64,000 bases of DNA from Candidatus Chlorohelix allophototropha (GCF_030389965.1 NZ_CP128399.1:2470934-2534933); one strand, 5' to 3'. Shown: positions 52,917-62,115, counted from the first letter of the stretch. A program made the numbers and translations. The notes: generated by a model from the letters alone, not told the origin.

Positions 52917-55097
52917 GTGTCAACCGGCGATTTAAAGCAATTAGGGCAATATGAAATCAGAGGATTGCTAGGACGTGGCAGTGTCGCTAAAGTTTATCGA
53001 GGCTTCCAGCAAAGCCTAAACCGAGAAGTAGCTATAAAAGTTATTTCCAGCCAATTTGTAAAAGACCAAAACACTTTGGAACGTTTCAAGCGAGAGACTC
53101 AAGCCATCAAGAACCTTCGCCATCCCAATATCCTAACGATTTATGAGTTTGGTCAGGAAGGAAATAGTCCTTACCTTGTCACCGAGTTAATCAACGGGCG
53201 AACTCTTAGGGAGTATCTGGGAGAACCGCAAGATTTGCGTTTTACTTCGAAAGTGCTAAACCAATTAGCCAGCGCGCTTGATTTTGCTCATAGCAGCGGA
53301 ATTATTCATCGGGATGTAAAGCCCACAAATGTATTAATGGATGCTCGCGACCGGGTAGTTTTGAGCGATTTTGGAATTACCAGAATCTTGCAGCCGGAAG
53401 GAGCAGTAATTACAGCCGCCGGGAAGGGGCTTGGTACGCCCGAATATATGTGCCCTGAACAGGGCATAAATGAACCGCTAGACGGGCGCTCTGACCAATA
53501 TTCGCTAGGTATTATCATTTACGAAATGCTGACCGGCACAACCCCTTTCCACAGCGATACACCGCTGGCAGTATTGATGAGTCATGCCTACAAACCCTTG
53601 ACCGATCCGCTTTTAATCAATCCCAAACTGCCGCCGCAAGTCGCAGAAGTAGTCAAAAAAGCCTTAGCTAAAATACCCGCCGAACGATTTCGCACCTGTA
53701 GCGATTTCGCCAAAGCGTTTGAGCAGGCAATCAGTCCACTGTTCCCGCCCGAAAAGACTTTGCCGAATACCCAACCGTTGATACCTAGTCAGATGGGTAT
53801 TGAAACGATTGCTATTTCACCGTTGGAGCGTCCACCTACTATACCGCCAACCACAAGCGGTAATAACAGAGGAGTCACGCCCCAACCGCCTGTCAAGGCT
53901 TCCACGCCGATTCCAAAGCCTAACACGCCGATTCCACCCGGCAATTTCCCGCTAATACCACCGCCGCCTGCCACAATAGCAGCAAATTACCAACCCCCGA
54001 AGGATAAGAAGAGTCGCACCGGACTAATTATCGCAGGTGTAGTGGCGATTGTGCTAATAGCCGCAGTAATAATCGGAATCATTGTACTCACAGGTGGTAG
54101 CAATTCCGGCGCAACCACTCAAAGTGTAATTACAAACACGGTCACTGCTACCACGCCAGTCACTACTGCCAAAGCCACTACTACAAGTGCCGCTACCGCT
54201 ACAACTACGGTAGTTAATACCCTACCACCCACTACCACGCTACCACCAACCACCACCACTGTAGCCACAACCGCTACAACTACAGCAGCGCCTACCCCTA
54301 CTCTTTCCGATGCCGATGTGCAACTATCCGACACTTTGAAAAAGGTAATAGGTGGGTTACCCCCTACTGCCGCTGTTATTGTTATTCCTACCGCTACCCT
54401 GAAAATAGAGCAGAACGCCACTAAGCAAACTCCGGCGGGTAGCATAATTATGCTATGGATAGCCGCTACCCTCTTTGATGAAGAAGCTGCCGGGAGAATT
54501 AATCTAGCTGAGACTTTTACAATTAAAGCCTCTGATCAAATAGAGGGAACGGGAATACTAAAACAAGCGCAAAATGTAGGGAAAACACTGCCTTACTCGG
54601 AAATTCTGGATGATATGTTGATTTACAGCGATAATACCGCTGCCAACATAATCCTGAATCACTTGGGGGGTTTTCAGAAAATTACAGATTACCTTAAAAG
54701 TAATAACTACACCCAGACTAATATTAAAGCTAAACCCGGAACAGCCGCAGAAAAAGATAATGTAACCAGCGCGATTGATTTAGCGCTCTTTCTAGATAAC
54801 CTACTAAAAAAGAAAGTGGTTAATAGCACTAGCTCCGATAAAATGCTGGCTTCACTTAAGAGCCGCCGCGCTTTTGAGGGGAACGATACCAATTTCTTCG
54901 GACGCTTATTGCCCGATAACCTTGAATATGGTCATATCAGCGGTATTCTGCCAAATGTCAGGAATGATATAGGTTTTTATACTGGCAAAAACAGGTCGGT
55001 TATTGTGATAATTTTGTTATCAGATATTATCAATGAAGCTGACAGCGAAACAGCCATAGGTAATGTATTGGATCAGATTTTCAAAGCAGTACCTTAA
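52917..55097 (+). CDS. Transmembrane Ser/Thr protein kinase with degenerate class A beta-lactamase-like ectodomain
   Basis: The 726-residue protein has a PknB-type kinase domain (10-270: GRGSVAKVYRG, Lys41, HRDVKPTN with Asp133, DFG 151-153). A Pro-rich linker, a transmembrane helix (about 368-392) and a Thr-rich stalk (400-462) follow. The external domain (470-726) matches the beta-lactamase2 fold. Ser509 aligns with the nucleophile, SDN (571-573) with the S-D-N loop 62 residues on, and HISG (673-676) with KTG, 164 residues on, as in class A numbering. The SxxK lysine is Met512 and the KTG lysine is His673, so catalysis is unlikely. GTG start with GCAGGT upstream. Confidence 0.85.
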   Translation: MSTGDLKQLGQYEIRGLLGRGSVAKVYRGFQQSLNREVAIKVISSQFVKDQNTLERFKRETQAIKNLRHPNILTIYEFGQEGNSPYLVTELINGRTLREYLGEPQDLRFTSKVLNQLASALDFAHSSGIIHRDVKPTNVLMDARDRVVLSDFGITRILQPEGAVITAAGKGLGTPEYMCPEQGINEPLDGRSDQYSLGIIIYEMLTGTTPFHSDTPLAVLMSHAYKPLTDPLLINPKLPPQVAEVVKKALAKIPAERFRTCSDFAKAFEQAISPLFPPEKTLPNTQPLIPSQMGIETIAISPLERPPTIPPTTSGNNRGVTPQPPVKASTPIPKPNTPIPPGNFPLIPPPPATIAANYQPPKDKKSRTGLIIAGVVAIVLIAAVIIGIIVLTGGSNSGATTQSVITNTVTATTPVTTAKATTTSAATATTTVVNTLPPTTTLPPTTTTVATTATTTAAPTPTLSDADVQLSDTLKKVIGGLPPTAAVIVIPTATLKIEQNATKQTPAGSIIMLWIAATLFDEEAAGRINLAETFTIKASDQIEGTGILKQAQNVGKTLPYSEILDDMLIYSDNTAANIILNHLGGFQKITDYLKSNNYTQTNIKAKPGTAAEKDNVTSAIDLALFLDNLLKKKVVNSTSSDKMLASLKSRRAFEGNDTNFFGRLLPDNLEYGHISGILPNVRNDIGFYTGKNRSVIVIILLSDIINEADSETAIGNVLDQIFKAVP

Positions 55098-55199
55098 TCT
55101 ACGGAAATAGGCAAATTAAGGTAAAAGCGTTACAGTACTTTTTGGCGCTTGAGATTCGGTAATGTGGTTGCTTTAATTAATAGGATTAAAGGAAGTCGC

Positions 55200-55409
55200 A
55201 TGCCGAGTAACAAGCGTCGAAAATCAAGATTGCTTTGGCTAGTTATACCAGTCGGAATTGTACTACTGACAGGCATAATGTTCTTAAACCGGATTAGTAA
55301 TGTACAGGGAAGCACGCCCCAATTAGGAGGTTGCGCGATGTTCCCTGCCGATAACATATGCAACACGCCTATCATTATGGAATATAACGAAATTGACAGG
55401 GTTGGTTGA
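55200..55409 (+). pseudogene. Truncated secreted protein (FPADNxWN-type N-terminus)
   Basis: The 69-residue frame has a basic start (PSNKRRKSR), a signal/anchor helix and CAMFPADNICNTPI. Larger secreted proteins carry a similar 'CxxFPADNxWNTPxxxLPVH' start after the signal peptide; here Trp is Cys and the frame ends after 15 unrelated residues (MEYNEIDRVG). I infer an N-terminal remnant cut off near 55,370. RBS AAAGGAAG precedes ATG 55200. A real small membrane-anchored protein cannot be excluded. Confidence 0.4.
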
Positions 55410-55449
55410 ACGATAAATAATTGACACATCCCTACCTATTGTGTTAAAT

Positions 55450-55670
55450 TATTTTAATCCGCTCTTGCGATAAAGGTCTGAACACCTGCATTGCAGGGAT
55501 GTAGGGCTACGCCGCGTTTGCCGGAACGTAAAACCGGATTTGATGCGATGGTGTAGGCTGAAACGACCACCAACGGCGCTTTATCACTGGTAAAGCTGAC
55601 ACGTTGCCGATGCCAACCTAGCATGGCAAATGAGCAAATTTTCATGCTCCCTATACTGGTAATAGGTTAA
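55450..55670. mobile_element. Possible decayed IS200/IS605-type end (uncertain)
   Basis: A GC-richer block without a sound gene follows directly on the truncated secreted protein. The plus strand reads like the decayed tail of a tnpB gene with several stops, and ends near a GAGCA/TGCTC hairpin (around 55,629-55,646). This is a weak visual impression. The block is clearly foreign in composition to its flanks. Confidence 0.22.
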
Positions 55671-55687
55671 ATCCAGCAAATGTCAAG

Positions 55688-55720
55688 AAAGCTACTGGCG
55701 TTAGTCAGGGCTTTTTTGTT
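55688..55720 (+). terminator. Rho-independent terminator
   Basis: AAAGC-ta-CTG (55688-55697) pairs with CAG-g-GCTTT (55706-55714), followed by TTTGTTTT. Confidence 0.6.
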
Positions 55721-55799
55721 TTAAAGGAATCTGGTTATTAAAGTAAATTAATGTTAGTATGCACAAAGTCATAAATCACTACATGCCATAGGAATAGTC

Positions 55800-56054
55800 A
55801 TGCTAACGTTAATACAACATCTCGATGCGGTACTAGCCAAGATTCACAAAGACACAATGGGTGAGGTTTTGGAAATATATATGTGTAAAGAAATGAGTAC
55901 GCGCCTATTGTCTGAAATGGGGTCAAGATTAGCAGTTCTCAAATATAAGGGGCATCAAGTCTACATAGACAATTCACTTGAGAATGGTAAATTTATAGTC
56001 AGAGCGCCAATGTTATACAGACATTGGAAAGTAACTGTGCGATTAAGCCAGTAG
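55800..56054 (+). CDS. Small hypothetical protein
   Basis: The 84-residue protein is helical at the N-terminus (LIQHLDAVLAKIHKDTMGEVLEIY) and probably strand-rich after (VLKYKGHQVYIDNS, KFIVRAPMLYRHWKVTVRL). No family is recognised. ATG 55800 has AGGAATAG 5-12 bases upstream and a strong terminator follows the stop, which supports a real gene in otherwise decayed DNA. Confidence 0.5.
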   Translation: MLTLIQHLDAVLAKIHKDTMGEVLEIYMCKEMSTRLLSEMGSRLAVLKYKGHQVYIDNSLENGKFIVRAPMLYRHWKVTVRLSQ

Positions 56055-56068
56055 TTCCACAGCGCTAC

Positions 56069-56102
56069 CGTAAGCCGAGTACACACGTGGCTTACGTTTT
56101 GT
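56069..56102 (+). terminator. Rho-independent terminator
   Basis: CGTAAGCC (56069-56076) pairs perfectly with GGCTTACG (56089-56096), followed by TTTTG. It ends the 84-residue protein gene. Confidence 0.85.
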
Positions 56103-56173
56103 GCTGGATAAGAAAAATTGAAACTGAACAAAATGTCTAAGCAAACCAACTCTCCGGCGCTATAATTAGCAAT

Positions 56174-56486
56174 ATGCTGTATTTCTTCGTCACTTACCTT
56201 TACAATACGACACAATTACATCCTTCGCTAAAGGATACTAACATAAATGAATTCTACCGAACAATTCTAGATAACCTTTTTGACGGGGTTTACCTAGTTG
56301 AGAAGAATCGAACTATAAGCTTTTAGAACAATGGAACAGAACATATCAGTGGTTACACCAGCGCAAGCCATTCGCAAAAGCGATTATGTAGGACGGTGTG
56401 GTAGAGGAGAATTCCTAATCATACTACAGAATATTAAGCCGGAGACACTCGAAAAGTTGGCAGAAAAAATATGTACTATTGGGTAA
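56174..56486 (+). pseudogene. Decayed PAS-GGDEF diguanylate cyclase
   Basis: A frame from ATG 56174 reads ILDNLFDGVYLVEKNRTISF and then TAG (56324-56326). Read past that stop it continues NNGTEHISGYTSAS, the standard PAS continuation, so TAG has replaced a Trp codon. From 56370 in the +1 frame comes IRKSDYVGRCGRGEFLIILQ and then LEKLAEKICTIG before TAA. This is the GGDEF end, with GGEEF decayed to GRGEF. The middle, roughly from PAS to GGDEF start, is deleted. Confidence 0.75.
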
Positions 56487-56713
56487 TAATGCCAAGAGAA
56501 CTTATCGTAAGAGCCGAGACTGTACGCAACCCTTTCTTTTCACTGATACAAAAATTAGTATGAATGGATTTACTAGTAGTTATATATCTATTCTATACCA
56601 AAATACACCAAGTTTATAACCCAACTCTGGTAGATTCAAAATATAATGTACATAATATCAATAGTATCGTCCTAGAACTACAAGCAGGACAAGTATGTCC
56701 GAGGAGGTAATCT

Positions 56714-56941
56714 ATGATAACTGAAACATATCTAAAGCAGAATACAAAGAACAAAGCCAGTTTCGGTCAAGATTATCTCGCGGGTGTATTACCCCCAGAT
56801 GGCGGAGAACAGTTAGGACTGGATGATTGCGAATTTGCAGCCCTGCTTCGTTGCCCACTACCAAACAATCGTGAAGGATGGAAGCAAATAGCGAACTCAT
56901 TCGGAGTGAAAGTTGAGAAGCTATTGAAGTTGGCATGCTAA
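56714..56941 (+). CDS. Small hypothetical protein
   Basis: The 75-residue protein ends in EGWKQIANSFGVKVEKLLKLA, which reads like a helix-turn-helix. The middle part has PPDGGEQLGLDDCEFAALLRC. No family is recognised. The ribosome binding site GAGGAGG is strong, 10 bases before ATG 56714, and TATAAT occurs at 56642-56647. It may be a small DNA-binding regulator, unproven. Confidence 0.5.
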   Translation: MITETYLKQNTKNKASFGQDYLAGVLPPDGGEQLGLDDCEFAALLRCPLPNNREGWKQIANSFGVKVEKLLKLAC

Positions 56942-57205
56942 TATTTATTTAGGTCATAACTTTGGGAGAGTAAGCGGTTTTTGGAGAGAGTCGGAGAGTA
57001 GCCAGACTTTTTTCTTTTACTGCCTCGTCCTGCTCTCTTTATACAGTTCTAGATTCAGGCTGGTACAAAGTAGGTGCAAGCAATCCGAATCTGATATAGA
57101 ATAAATCTGGATCATGGTTATATCACCACAGCTGAGCAGTGGTAAGAGGTTCTTTTAAAAATCAGTGGAAGGGAAGAATGAGAAGGTGATTGCAAAGGGG
57201 TAAAG

Positions 57206-57278
57206 TGACCGCGCCGGGACTCGAACCCGGGACCCACTGATTAAAAGTCAGTTGCTCTACCAACTGAGCTACGCGGTC
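57206..57278 (-). tRNA. tRNA-Lys (anticodon TTT)
   Basis: On the minus strand the acceptor stem GACCGCG/CGCGGTC, D arm (TAGCTCAGTTGGTAGAGCA), anticodon loop CTTTTAA with TTT, and T arm (GGTTCGAGTC) fold into a standard 73-base cloverleaf with discriminator A. CCA is not encoded. It stands alone. Confidence 0.97.
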
Positions 57279-57445
57279 AAAAGTAGCCCTGATTATACTT
57301 CTAGATAGAACAGATGTCAAACGTATAAGCTGCGGGTAATTGGTCACCCACATTGATTAGGGCGAATAATACAGGCAAAAGCAGCAGCAGGAGGATGAAT
57401 ACCAGCCCGCATTTGGAAATCTCAAGAGCTAACGCGGTATTTGCC

Positions 57446-59329
57446 CTAGCTCAGCCAACCTTTTTCTCGCAACAGCGCATTGCCGAGCAAGCCAAGTAAT
57501 ACCCCAAAGCGAGCATCATAGTTTTCGGGATGCCATTCCAACCGCGCACGCTCGAAATATTGCACTACGTAGGTTTTGCCGTCATCTGGGTTCACCTCAT
57601 AAAATTCCTCACTGATGGGATAGCCGTAGATCGAAAGACCGCCTTTAGCATCCCAATACACCTTAAAAGTATTACGTAGGTTGTGTCCGGTTTCGGGGAA
57701 ATAACTCGCATGCGGATAGTTCTGATTCTCGAAGCGATTGAATGCGCCATGCCCAACCGCTCGTTTATCTGCGCTCATCTGCACACCTAGCAAGCCCAAT
57801 TGAACCTCGTAAGGCGTGCCTTTGTTTTCAGGATGGTATTCAAAGCGGTTGCGCTCGAAATATTGGACGATGTAAATCTGCCCATCGCTAGGGTTCACCT
57901 CGGGGAACGGCTCAGTTTTGGGAAAGCCGAATTGGGCAATCCCTCCGTTTGCATAGAAATATTTCTGGAACATACCGCTCAGGTTGTGCTGTGTCTCTAC
58001 GAAGAAATCGCCACCCGGCGCGTTGTTTACCGATACCGGAAGCACCTGCGTCTTGTCAGCAATGGACAAATCCATCGTATAAACCCGATTGTCCTTGATT
58101 GCCACCAATTTGTGTGGCGAGTAGGGTGTAATAAGAATCAGCGGCATATTTGCGCCTAGCTTCTCCCAATTTTTGCCGCCATCCTGCGTACGCCACAAAT
58201 CGCCTGAGCCATCATTGTTGCTGAGCAGCAAATTGAAGGGCGCATCGGGGATAGTACGCAAAAACGGTTGGGTATATTTCCCATTATTCAGCCATTCCCA
58301 GCTATAGGGTAGGGTGAGGGACTGCCAGCTATTACCGCGATCCTGCGAAAGCGCAAGTTTGGCGCGATCTTTATTCTCTTTTTGGTATTGCATAGTCAGG
58401 CGCACCAGCCCAGAGTTTGTCAACACGGCATCTTGGCGCTGGATTTCTGAGATATTCCCGTAAGGAGTAAAGTTACGACCACCATCGGTTGAGATGGAAA
58501 AATAGGTAGCGCTGCCCGAACCGCCACACATATTGCTGTAACCGAAGCCTATAGTGTTTACAGACATGTCATGACTCTTAAAATCGGTGAGCCAGCCATG
58601 CCCGGTCAGTCTATCAGTATAGCAACCACCGCCGCTGAGGTTGCCGCGCTTCTCCCAATTCAAACCAGCGTCCGGTGAGAAATAAAGATTATAGATGGAA
58701 CCGCCATTTGCCATTGTATCCAACACCAGCGCATATATTGCTCTCCCATCGGTGGGGGACACCACCAGATCGACGATTTTCGAGCCGAGCGGTTGCCCGC
58801 GCTGTTCCCAGCTTAAACCACCATCGGGGCTGGCGAAAATCTTAGTGGAAAATTGTGCCACATTATAGGCAGGCACACGCAGTTCAACATATTCGAGGGA
58901 GTAACTTTGGAGCGTACCGTCCACCGCAAAATGGGTGACGGGATGTGCAAGCGAACGACCCGTTCCTCCGTTTTTATCGAAAAGAGTAGCAGTAGAGGGA
59001 TTAGAGCCTTGAAGGGTATAGAATAAGCCGTTAGATTGGTTACAGAGGTTATAGGTGGTCATTGTCCCGGTAAGCTGACCTGTATTCAGGTCAAGCAGGG
59101 TTGTGCCGATTTCGCCCTTACGCGCTTCGTTGTTACTCGACCAGATCAAGCCAGGGCGATTGCCATCGAAACAGATCAGACCATTAGCGAAACGTGCCGG
59201 TAAAACTATGCCGGTATCGCGCCAACCCGCCGGGACTTCCGCCGCTTGCACCGGGATACCCACCCACCAGAACAAGGAAAACCATGTCGCCGCCAGCATC
59301 CCTACATAAATACTCTTGCTTTTTGCCAT
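57446..59329 (-). CDS. Secreted BNR/sortilin-like repeat protein with Chloroflexota-type C-terminal repeats
   Basis: The 627-residue protein has a signal peptide (cleavage near VQA-AEV, residue 29-30). A propeller of BNR-type repeats follows (SPDGGLSWEQRG, DAGLNWEKRG, STDGGRNFTPYG, DRGNSWQSL, TQDGGKNWEKLG). Two C-terminal repeats close it (FQKYFYANGGIAQFGFPKTE..., FKVYWDAKGGLSIYGYPISEE..., each followed by VQYFERxRxExHPEN). The last repeat type is widespread in Chloroflexota secreted proteins. No glycosidase residues can be assigned; a binding or structural role is possible. Export by Sec is expected. Confidence 0.8.
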   Translation of the reverse strand: MAKSKSIYVGMLAATWFSLFWWVGIPVQAAEVPAGWRDTGIVLPARFANGLICFDGNRPGLIWSSNNEARKGEIGTTLLDLNTGQLTGTMTTYNLCNQSNGLFYTLQGSNPSTATLFDKNGGTGRSLAHPVTHFAVDGTLQSYSLEYVELRVPAYNVAQFSTKIFASPDGGLSWEQRGQPLGSKIVDLVVSPTDGRAIYALVLDTMANGGSIYNLYFSPDAGLNWEKRGNLSGGGCYTDRLTGHGWLTDFKSHDMSVNTIGFGYSNMCGGSGSATYFSISTDGGRNFTPYGNISEIQRQDAVLTNSGLVRLTMQYQKENKDRAKLALSQDRGNSWQSLTLPYSWEWLNNGKYTQPFLRTIPDAPFNLLLSNNDGSGDLWRTQDGGKNWEKLGANMPLILITPYSPHKLVAIKDNRVYTMDLSIADKTQVLPVSVNNAPGGDFFVETQHNLSGMFQKYFYANGGIAQFGFPKTEPFPEVNPSDGQIYIVQYFERNRFEYHPENKGTPYEVQLGLLGVQMSADKRAVGHGAFNRFENQNYPHASYFPETGHNLRNTFKVYWDAKGGLSIYGYPISEEFYEVNPDDGKTYVVQYFERARLEWHPENYDARFGVLLGLLGNALLREKGWLS

Positions 59330-59442
59330 AACCTGAATCTGCCTTTCGCATTTAACAGCCCTTTTCAGCTATTAAACTAAACGCGCAAATTTCAGATTAG
59401 TTACGAATTAGCGGCGCACGATTGTAAAGTTATCTTGGAATA

Positions 59443-59700
59443 CTAATCGAATTTTCTCACTTTTTCGTAGTTGGTGCTTGAGATAGTCAAAAATTGGTTT
59501 TCGTTAAACCCTAACTTTTCAAGTAACGTTGGGTTCAAGCCAGCATATGCCTGTACTTTGACGCTTCCATCTTCGGAATCAGATTTCCAAACCATTCCAA
59601 TTCGGATGGTTCTACCTTTAAATTTGAAGGCTACCAGCGAATAGCGCGGAATTGGTTCTGAATTTTTTGAATCACTTGAAACACGGATTAAATATTTCAC
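59443..59700 (-). CDS. Small hypothetical protein
   Basis: The 85-residue protein has a beta-strand-rich first half (KYLIRVSSD, RYSLVAFKFKGRTIRIGMVWKS) and a short helical end. No family is recognised. The GTG start has GAGGTAA upstream with good spacing, which supports translation. No operon partner is evident. Confidence 0.45.
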   Translation of the reverse strand: MKYLIRVSSDSKNSEPIPRYSLVAFKFKGRTIRIGMVWKSDSEDGSVKVQAYAGLNPTLLEKLGFNENQFLTISSTNYEKVRKFD

Positions 59701-60054
59701 GTTGTTACCTCAATCAGGTACTTTAAAATCATCATTCGGCAATTCTATTGCCCTTTGTGAAAGAACAGGCTAACTGCAAAATAACTACTAGAACCGTTTG
59801 TTTAACGTATGACCGTTGATAACTTGAAGAATACTGATTACTTAAAACTGGAAGCAATTAAGTCAAAGCCAGAAAGGTTCTAAGGTGAATTTTGCAATTC
59901 TGAAACAAATATTTATTTTTTCCCTGACAGAATAAAGTATATCACCTTCTGCAAACTAGAACAAACCTCCTGACTTTTTAGTTCAAAAGGTTACTGGAAG
60001 GTTGAGTTTAGGCAAGGAGGTTGCTGCTACTCCTTGCCCTGAATCGGATAGTAA
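59701..60054. other. Intergenic region with hairpin downstream of DUF3501
   Basis: No gene is seen. A perfect 9-bp hairpin GGCAAGGAG/CTCCTTGCC (60011-60019 and 60030-60038) lies 17 bases beyond the DUF3501 stop. It lacks a T-tract on either strand and may be a processing or pausing site. Confidence 0.35.
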
Positions 60055-60630
60055 CTACTCGGGGTCTTTGGCTAACTCAAGCCGCATCGGTATGGGGATT
60101 ACCGCCCGCTCACGGTAGTTCGGGTGGTCAAACTCCAGTGCCACTTCTACGATCGGGTCTTTAAGTTGCGCCACCTGTGGGAGCGTAAGTTGGAACCGCA
60201 CGTAATGTACGGTGCTAAGTCTCTCGGCGGTACTGCGCCCTTCCTCAAAGCGAGCAGGTACTCGATTCTCACCGATTACCAGCGCTAGATGCTCCTCTAT
60301 GCCTAACAGCGTGCTAAGACGACGGCGCAACTCTTGCGGATTGTCAATTTCGATGAATAGCGTGGCGCTCAACTCCAATTGACCGGGCAACAACGGATTA
60401 TAGGTGTCCAGTTCTTCCTGTATCTGGTGATCGTGTACGATTCGCTCAGCCCGCATCATCTCCTGTACCTGAAATAGCAGAGTATCGCGATTTTCAAAGA
60501 CCAGCGTGATAATATCGCCTACGCCAATTCGGCGCAGCTTCTTTAGCTCGATGATACGGCGGCGGAACTCGTCGCGCACCTTTTCGTAGGCGGCAATATC
60601 TTTCACATCCGTTAATTCCAGCGCCCTCAT
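60055..60630 (-). CDS. DUF3501 family protein
   Basis: The 191-residue protein has ELTDVKDIAAYEKVRDEFR, RVGDIITLVFENRDTLLFQVQEM-type sequence and FEEGRSTAERLSTVHYVRF, matching DUF3501. Members typically lie beside a rubrerythrin and a GlpC/HdrB-like Fe-S oxidoreductase, as here. The function is unknown; the context suggests an oxidative-stress or electron-transfer role. AGAGGAAG precedes ATG 60630. Confidence 0.8.
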   Translation of the reverse strand: MRALELTDVKDIAAYEKVRDEFRRRIIELKKLRRIGVGDIITLVFENRDTLLFQVQEMMRAERIVHDHQIQEELDTYNPLLPGQLELSATLFIEIDNPQELRRRLSTLLGIEEHLALVIGENRVPARFEEGRSTAERLSTVHYVRFQLTLPQVAQLKDPIVEVALEFDHPNYRERAVIPIPMRLELAKDPE

Positions 60631-60689
60631 ATTATTGGCACTTCCTCTCTGGTTATGGTTCAGGCAGGGGTTTTAGCCCTTTACCGCCC

Positions 60690-62030
60690 TTACTTCTTTT
60701 CTTTCAGACCGTAGGCTTCCGCTACAATTTCAATCGGGTGCGAGGCAGGTCTGCCGGTGCCTTGCTGGATTTGTAAACCGGCTAACTGGCAATCGGTCAC
60801 TACCCGTGCCTCTTCACGTTTTTTAACTTCCTCAAATAACCCGCTGCCGACCTTCATTCCTGCCTCATAATATTCTTTGCGCATGCCCCAACTTCCGCTA
60901 TGCCCGCTACAGCCCTTATCTATGAAGGTGATGTCGGTGCCAGGAATGCTCTTGAGCAAGTCGAAAGAACGCTTCCCGATTGCCTGATACTTGAGATGGC
61001 AGGGCATATGGTACACTAACTTGCCCGGCGCGTTTTTGAAGTCGGTATTGAGCTTACCGGCGCGTTTCATCTTGAACAGGTATTCCAGTGCATCGAAAGT
61101 ATGCGAGGCTACGTTGTCGGTTTTCGCACCCGGTATCTGATCTTTGTATTCCTTGCGCAACATCATGCCGCAGGTTGGCTCAGGTACAAGTACATCGTAA
61201 CCTTGCTCTACGTATTTATCCAGTAGGTTAACGTTATGCTGCATCATCCGGCGCGCCTCATCCACGTCTCCGGCATCAAGCGAAGGCATGCCACAGCACC
61301 GTTGTCCTTCGGGCACTACTACCTCGACATTGTTTTTCTCCAGCACTGCCACCAAATCCTTACCTATTTCTGGCGTTTGGTAATTAACCATACAGGTGTG
61401 AAACAATGCAACTTTACCGTTGGTAGCAGTTTGCCCGGATGTTTTCTTCTGAGCCAATCGCTTCTTCCACCATTTCATAAAAGTCTCGCGTTGGAATGCT
61501 GGCAGAATGGCACGATGATCTATACCGGCAGTAGCTTCAACCACAATACGCCCTAACATGTTAGTATTGGCAAAATTGGCAACCGGGGCAATCAATGAGC
61601 TTACCTTACCCAATAACTCAGGGTTGCTCAGTATTTTTTCGGTTAGCGTTAATTTCTTCTTTTTAGCCCGCTGCGCACGGTCGCGCTGCACCAGTTTTGG
61701 CAGATCAATCATAAATTCATGAGGTGGGGTGTAGGGGCATTTTACAAAGCACAGCTTGCAGTTAAAGCACAAGTCCACTACCCGGTCTGTTTCCTGCCGT
61801 GTCATTTGGTGTGCGTCACCATCATATTTATCAATAAATTTAAAGAGCGTGGGGAAGCTAGGACAGTAGTTGACACACATGCGGCAGCCGTGACAAATGT
61901 CAAACTGACGAATCAATTCTCGCCGGAGATTCTTGCGATCCCAGAATTTCGGATCTTTGTAATTGACAACGCTTGAGTTTAATGCCCCTAACGCTTGCTC
62001 AGATTCGCCTGTGCTTTCAAAGCCTTCCAT
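60690..62030 (-). CDS. Heterodisulfide reductase/GlpC-like Fe-S oxidoreductase
   Basis: The 446-residue protein has two 4Fe-4S motifs at the N-terminus (CHGCRMCVNYCPSF and CFNCKLCFVKCPYTP). Two cysteine-rich CCG-type domains follow, the first clear (RCCGMPSLDAGD), the second altered (KGCSGHSGSWGM). It resembles the GlpC/HdrB group without the flavin subunit, which passes electrons from reduced donors to another enzyme. It lies between rubrerythrin and DUF3501, a recurring trio. A hairpin precedes it. Confidence 0.85.
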   Translation of the reverse strand: MEGFESTGESEQALGALNSSVVNYKDPKFWDRKNLRRELIRQFDICHGCRMCVNYCPSFPTLFKFIDKYDGDAHQMTRQETDRVVDLCFNCKLCFVKCPYTPPHEFMIDLPKLVQRDRAQRAKKKKLTLTEKILSNPELLGKVSSLIAPVANFANTNMLGRIVVEATAGIDHRAILPAFQRETFMKWWKKRLAQKKTSGQTATNGKVALFHTCMVNYQTPEIGKDLVAVLEKNNVEVVVPEGQRCCGMPSLDAGDVDEARRMMQHNVNLLDKYVEQGYDVLVPEPTCGMMLRKEYKDQIPGAKTDNVASHTFDALEYLFKMKRAGKLNTDFKNAPGKLVYHMPCHLKYQAIGKRSFDLLKSIPGTDITFIDKGCSGHSGSWGMRKEYYEAGMKVGSGLFEEVKKREEARVVTDCQLAGLQIQQGTGRPASHPIEIVAEAYGLKEKK

Positions 62031-62066
62031 ATACCCATCCTAAAATAGATTAGAGATTTTGGCAGT

Positions 62067-62092
62067 AAAAGGGACACGGTAAGCCGTGCCCC
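62067..62092 (-). terminator. Hairpin between rubrerythrin and the Fe-S gene (partial terminator)
   Basis: On the minus strand GGGGCACGG (62092-62084) pairs with CCGTGTCCC (62079-62071), with TTTTAC following. The short T run suggests partial termination that would favour rubrerythrin over downstream genes. Confidence 0.65.
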
Positions 62093-62115
62093 AACCTTGA
62101 TAAGTTCTAGGATTA

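Noticed and set aside
54119-54445. Val-rich minus-strand frame opposite the kinase stalk
   Set aside because: It is the complement of ACC/ACT threonine repeats in the stalk; composition alone explains it.
55454-55645. 63-residue minus-strand frame in the foreign block
   Set aside because: No ribosome binding site and no recognisable family; the block looks decayed.
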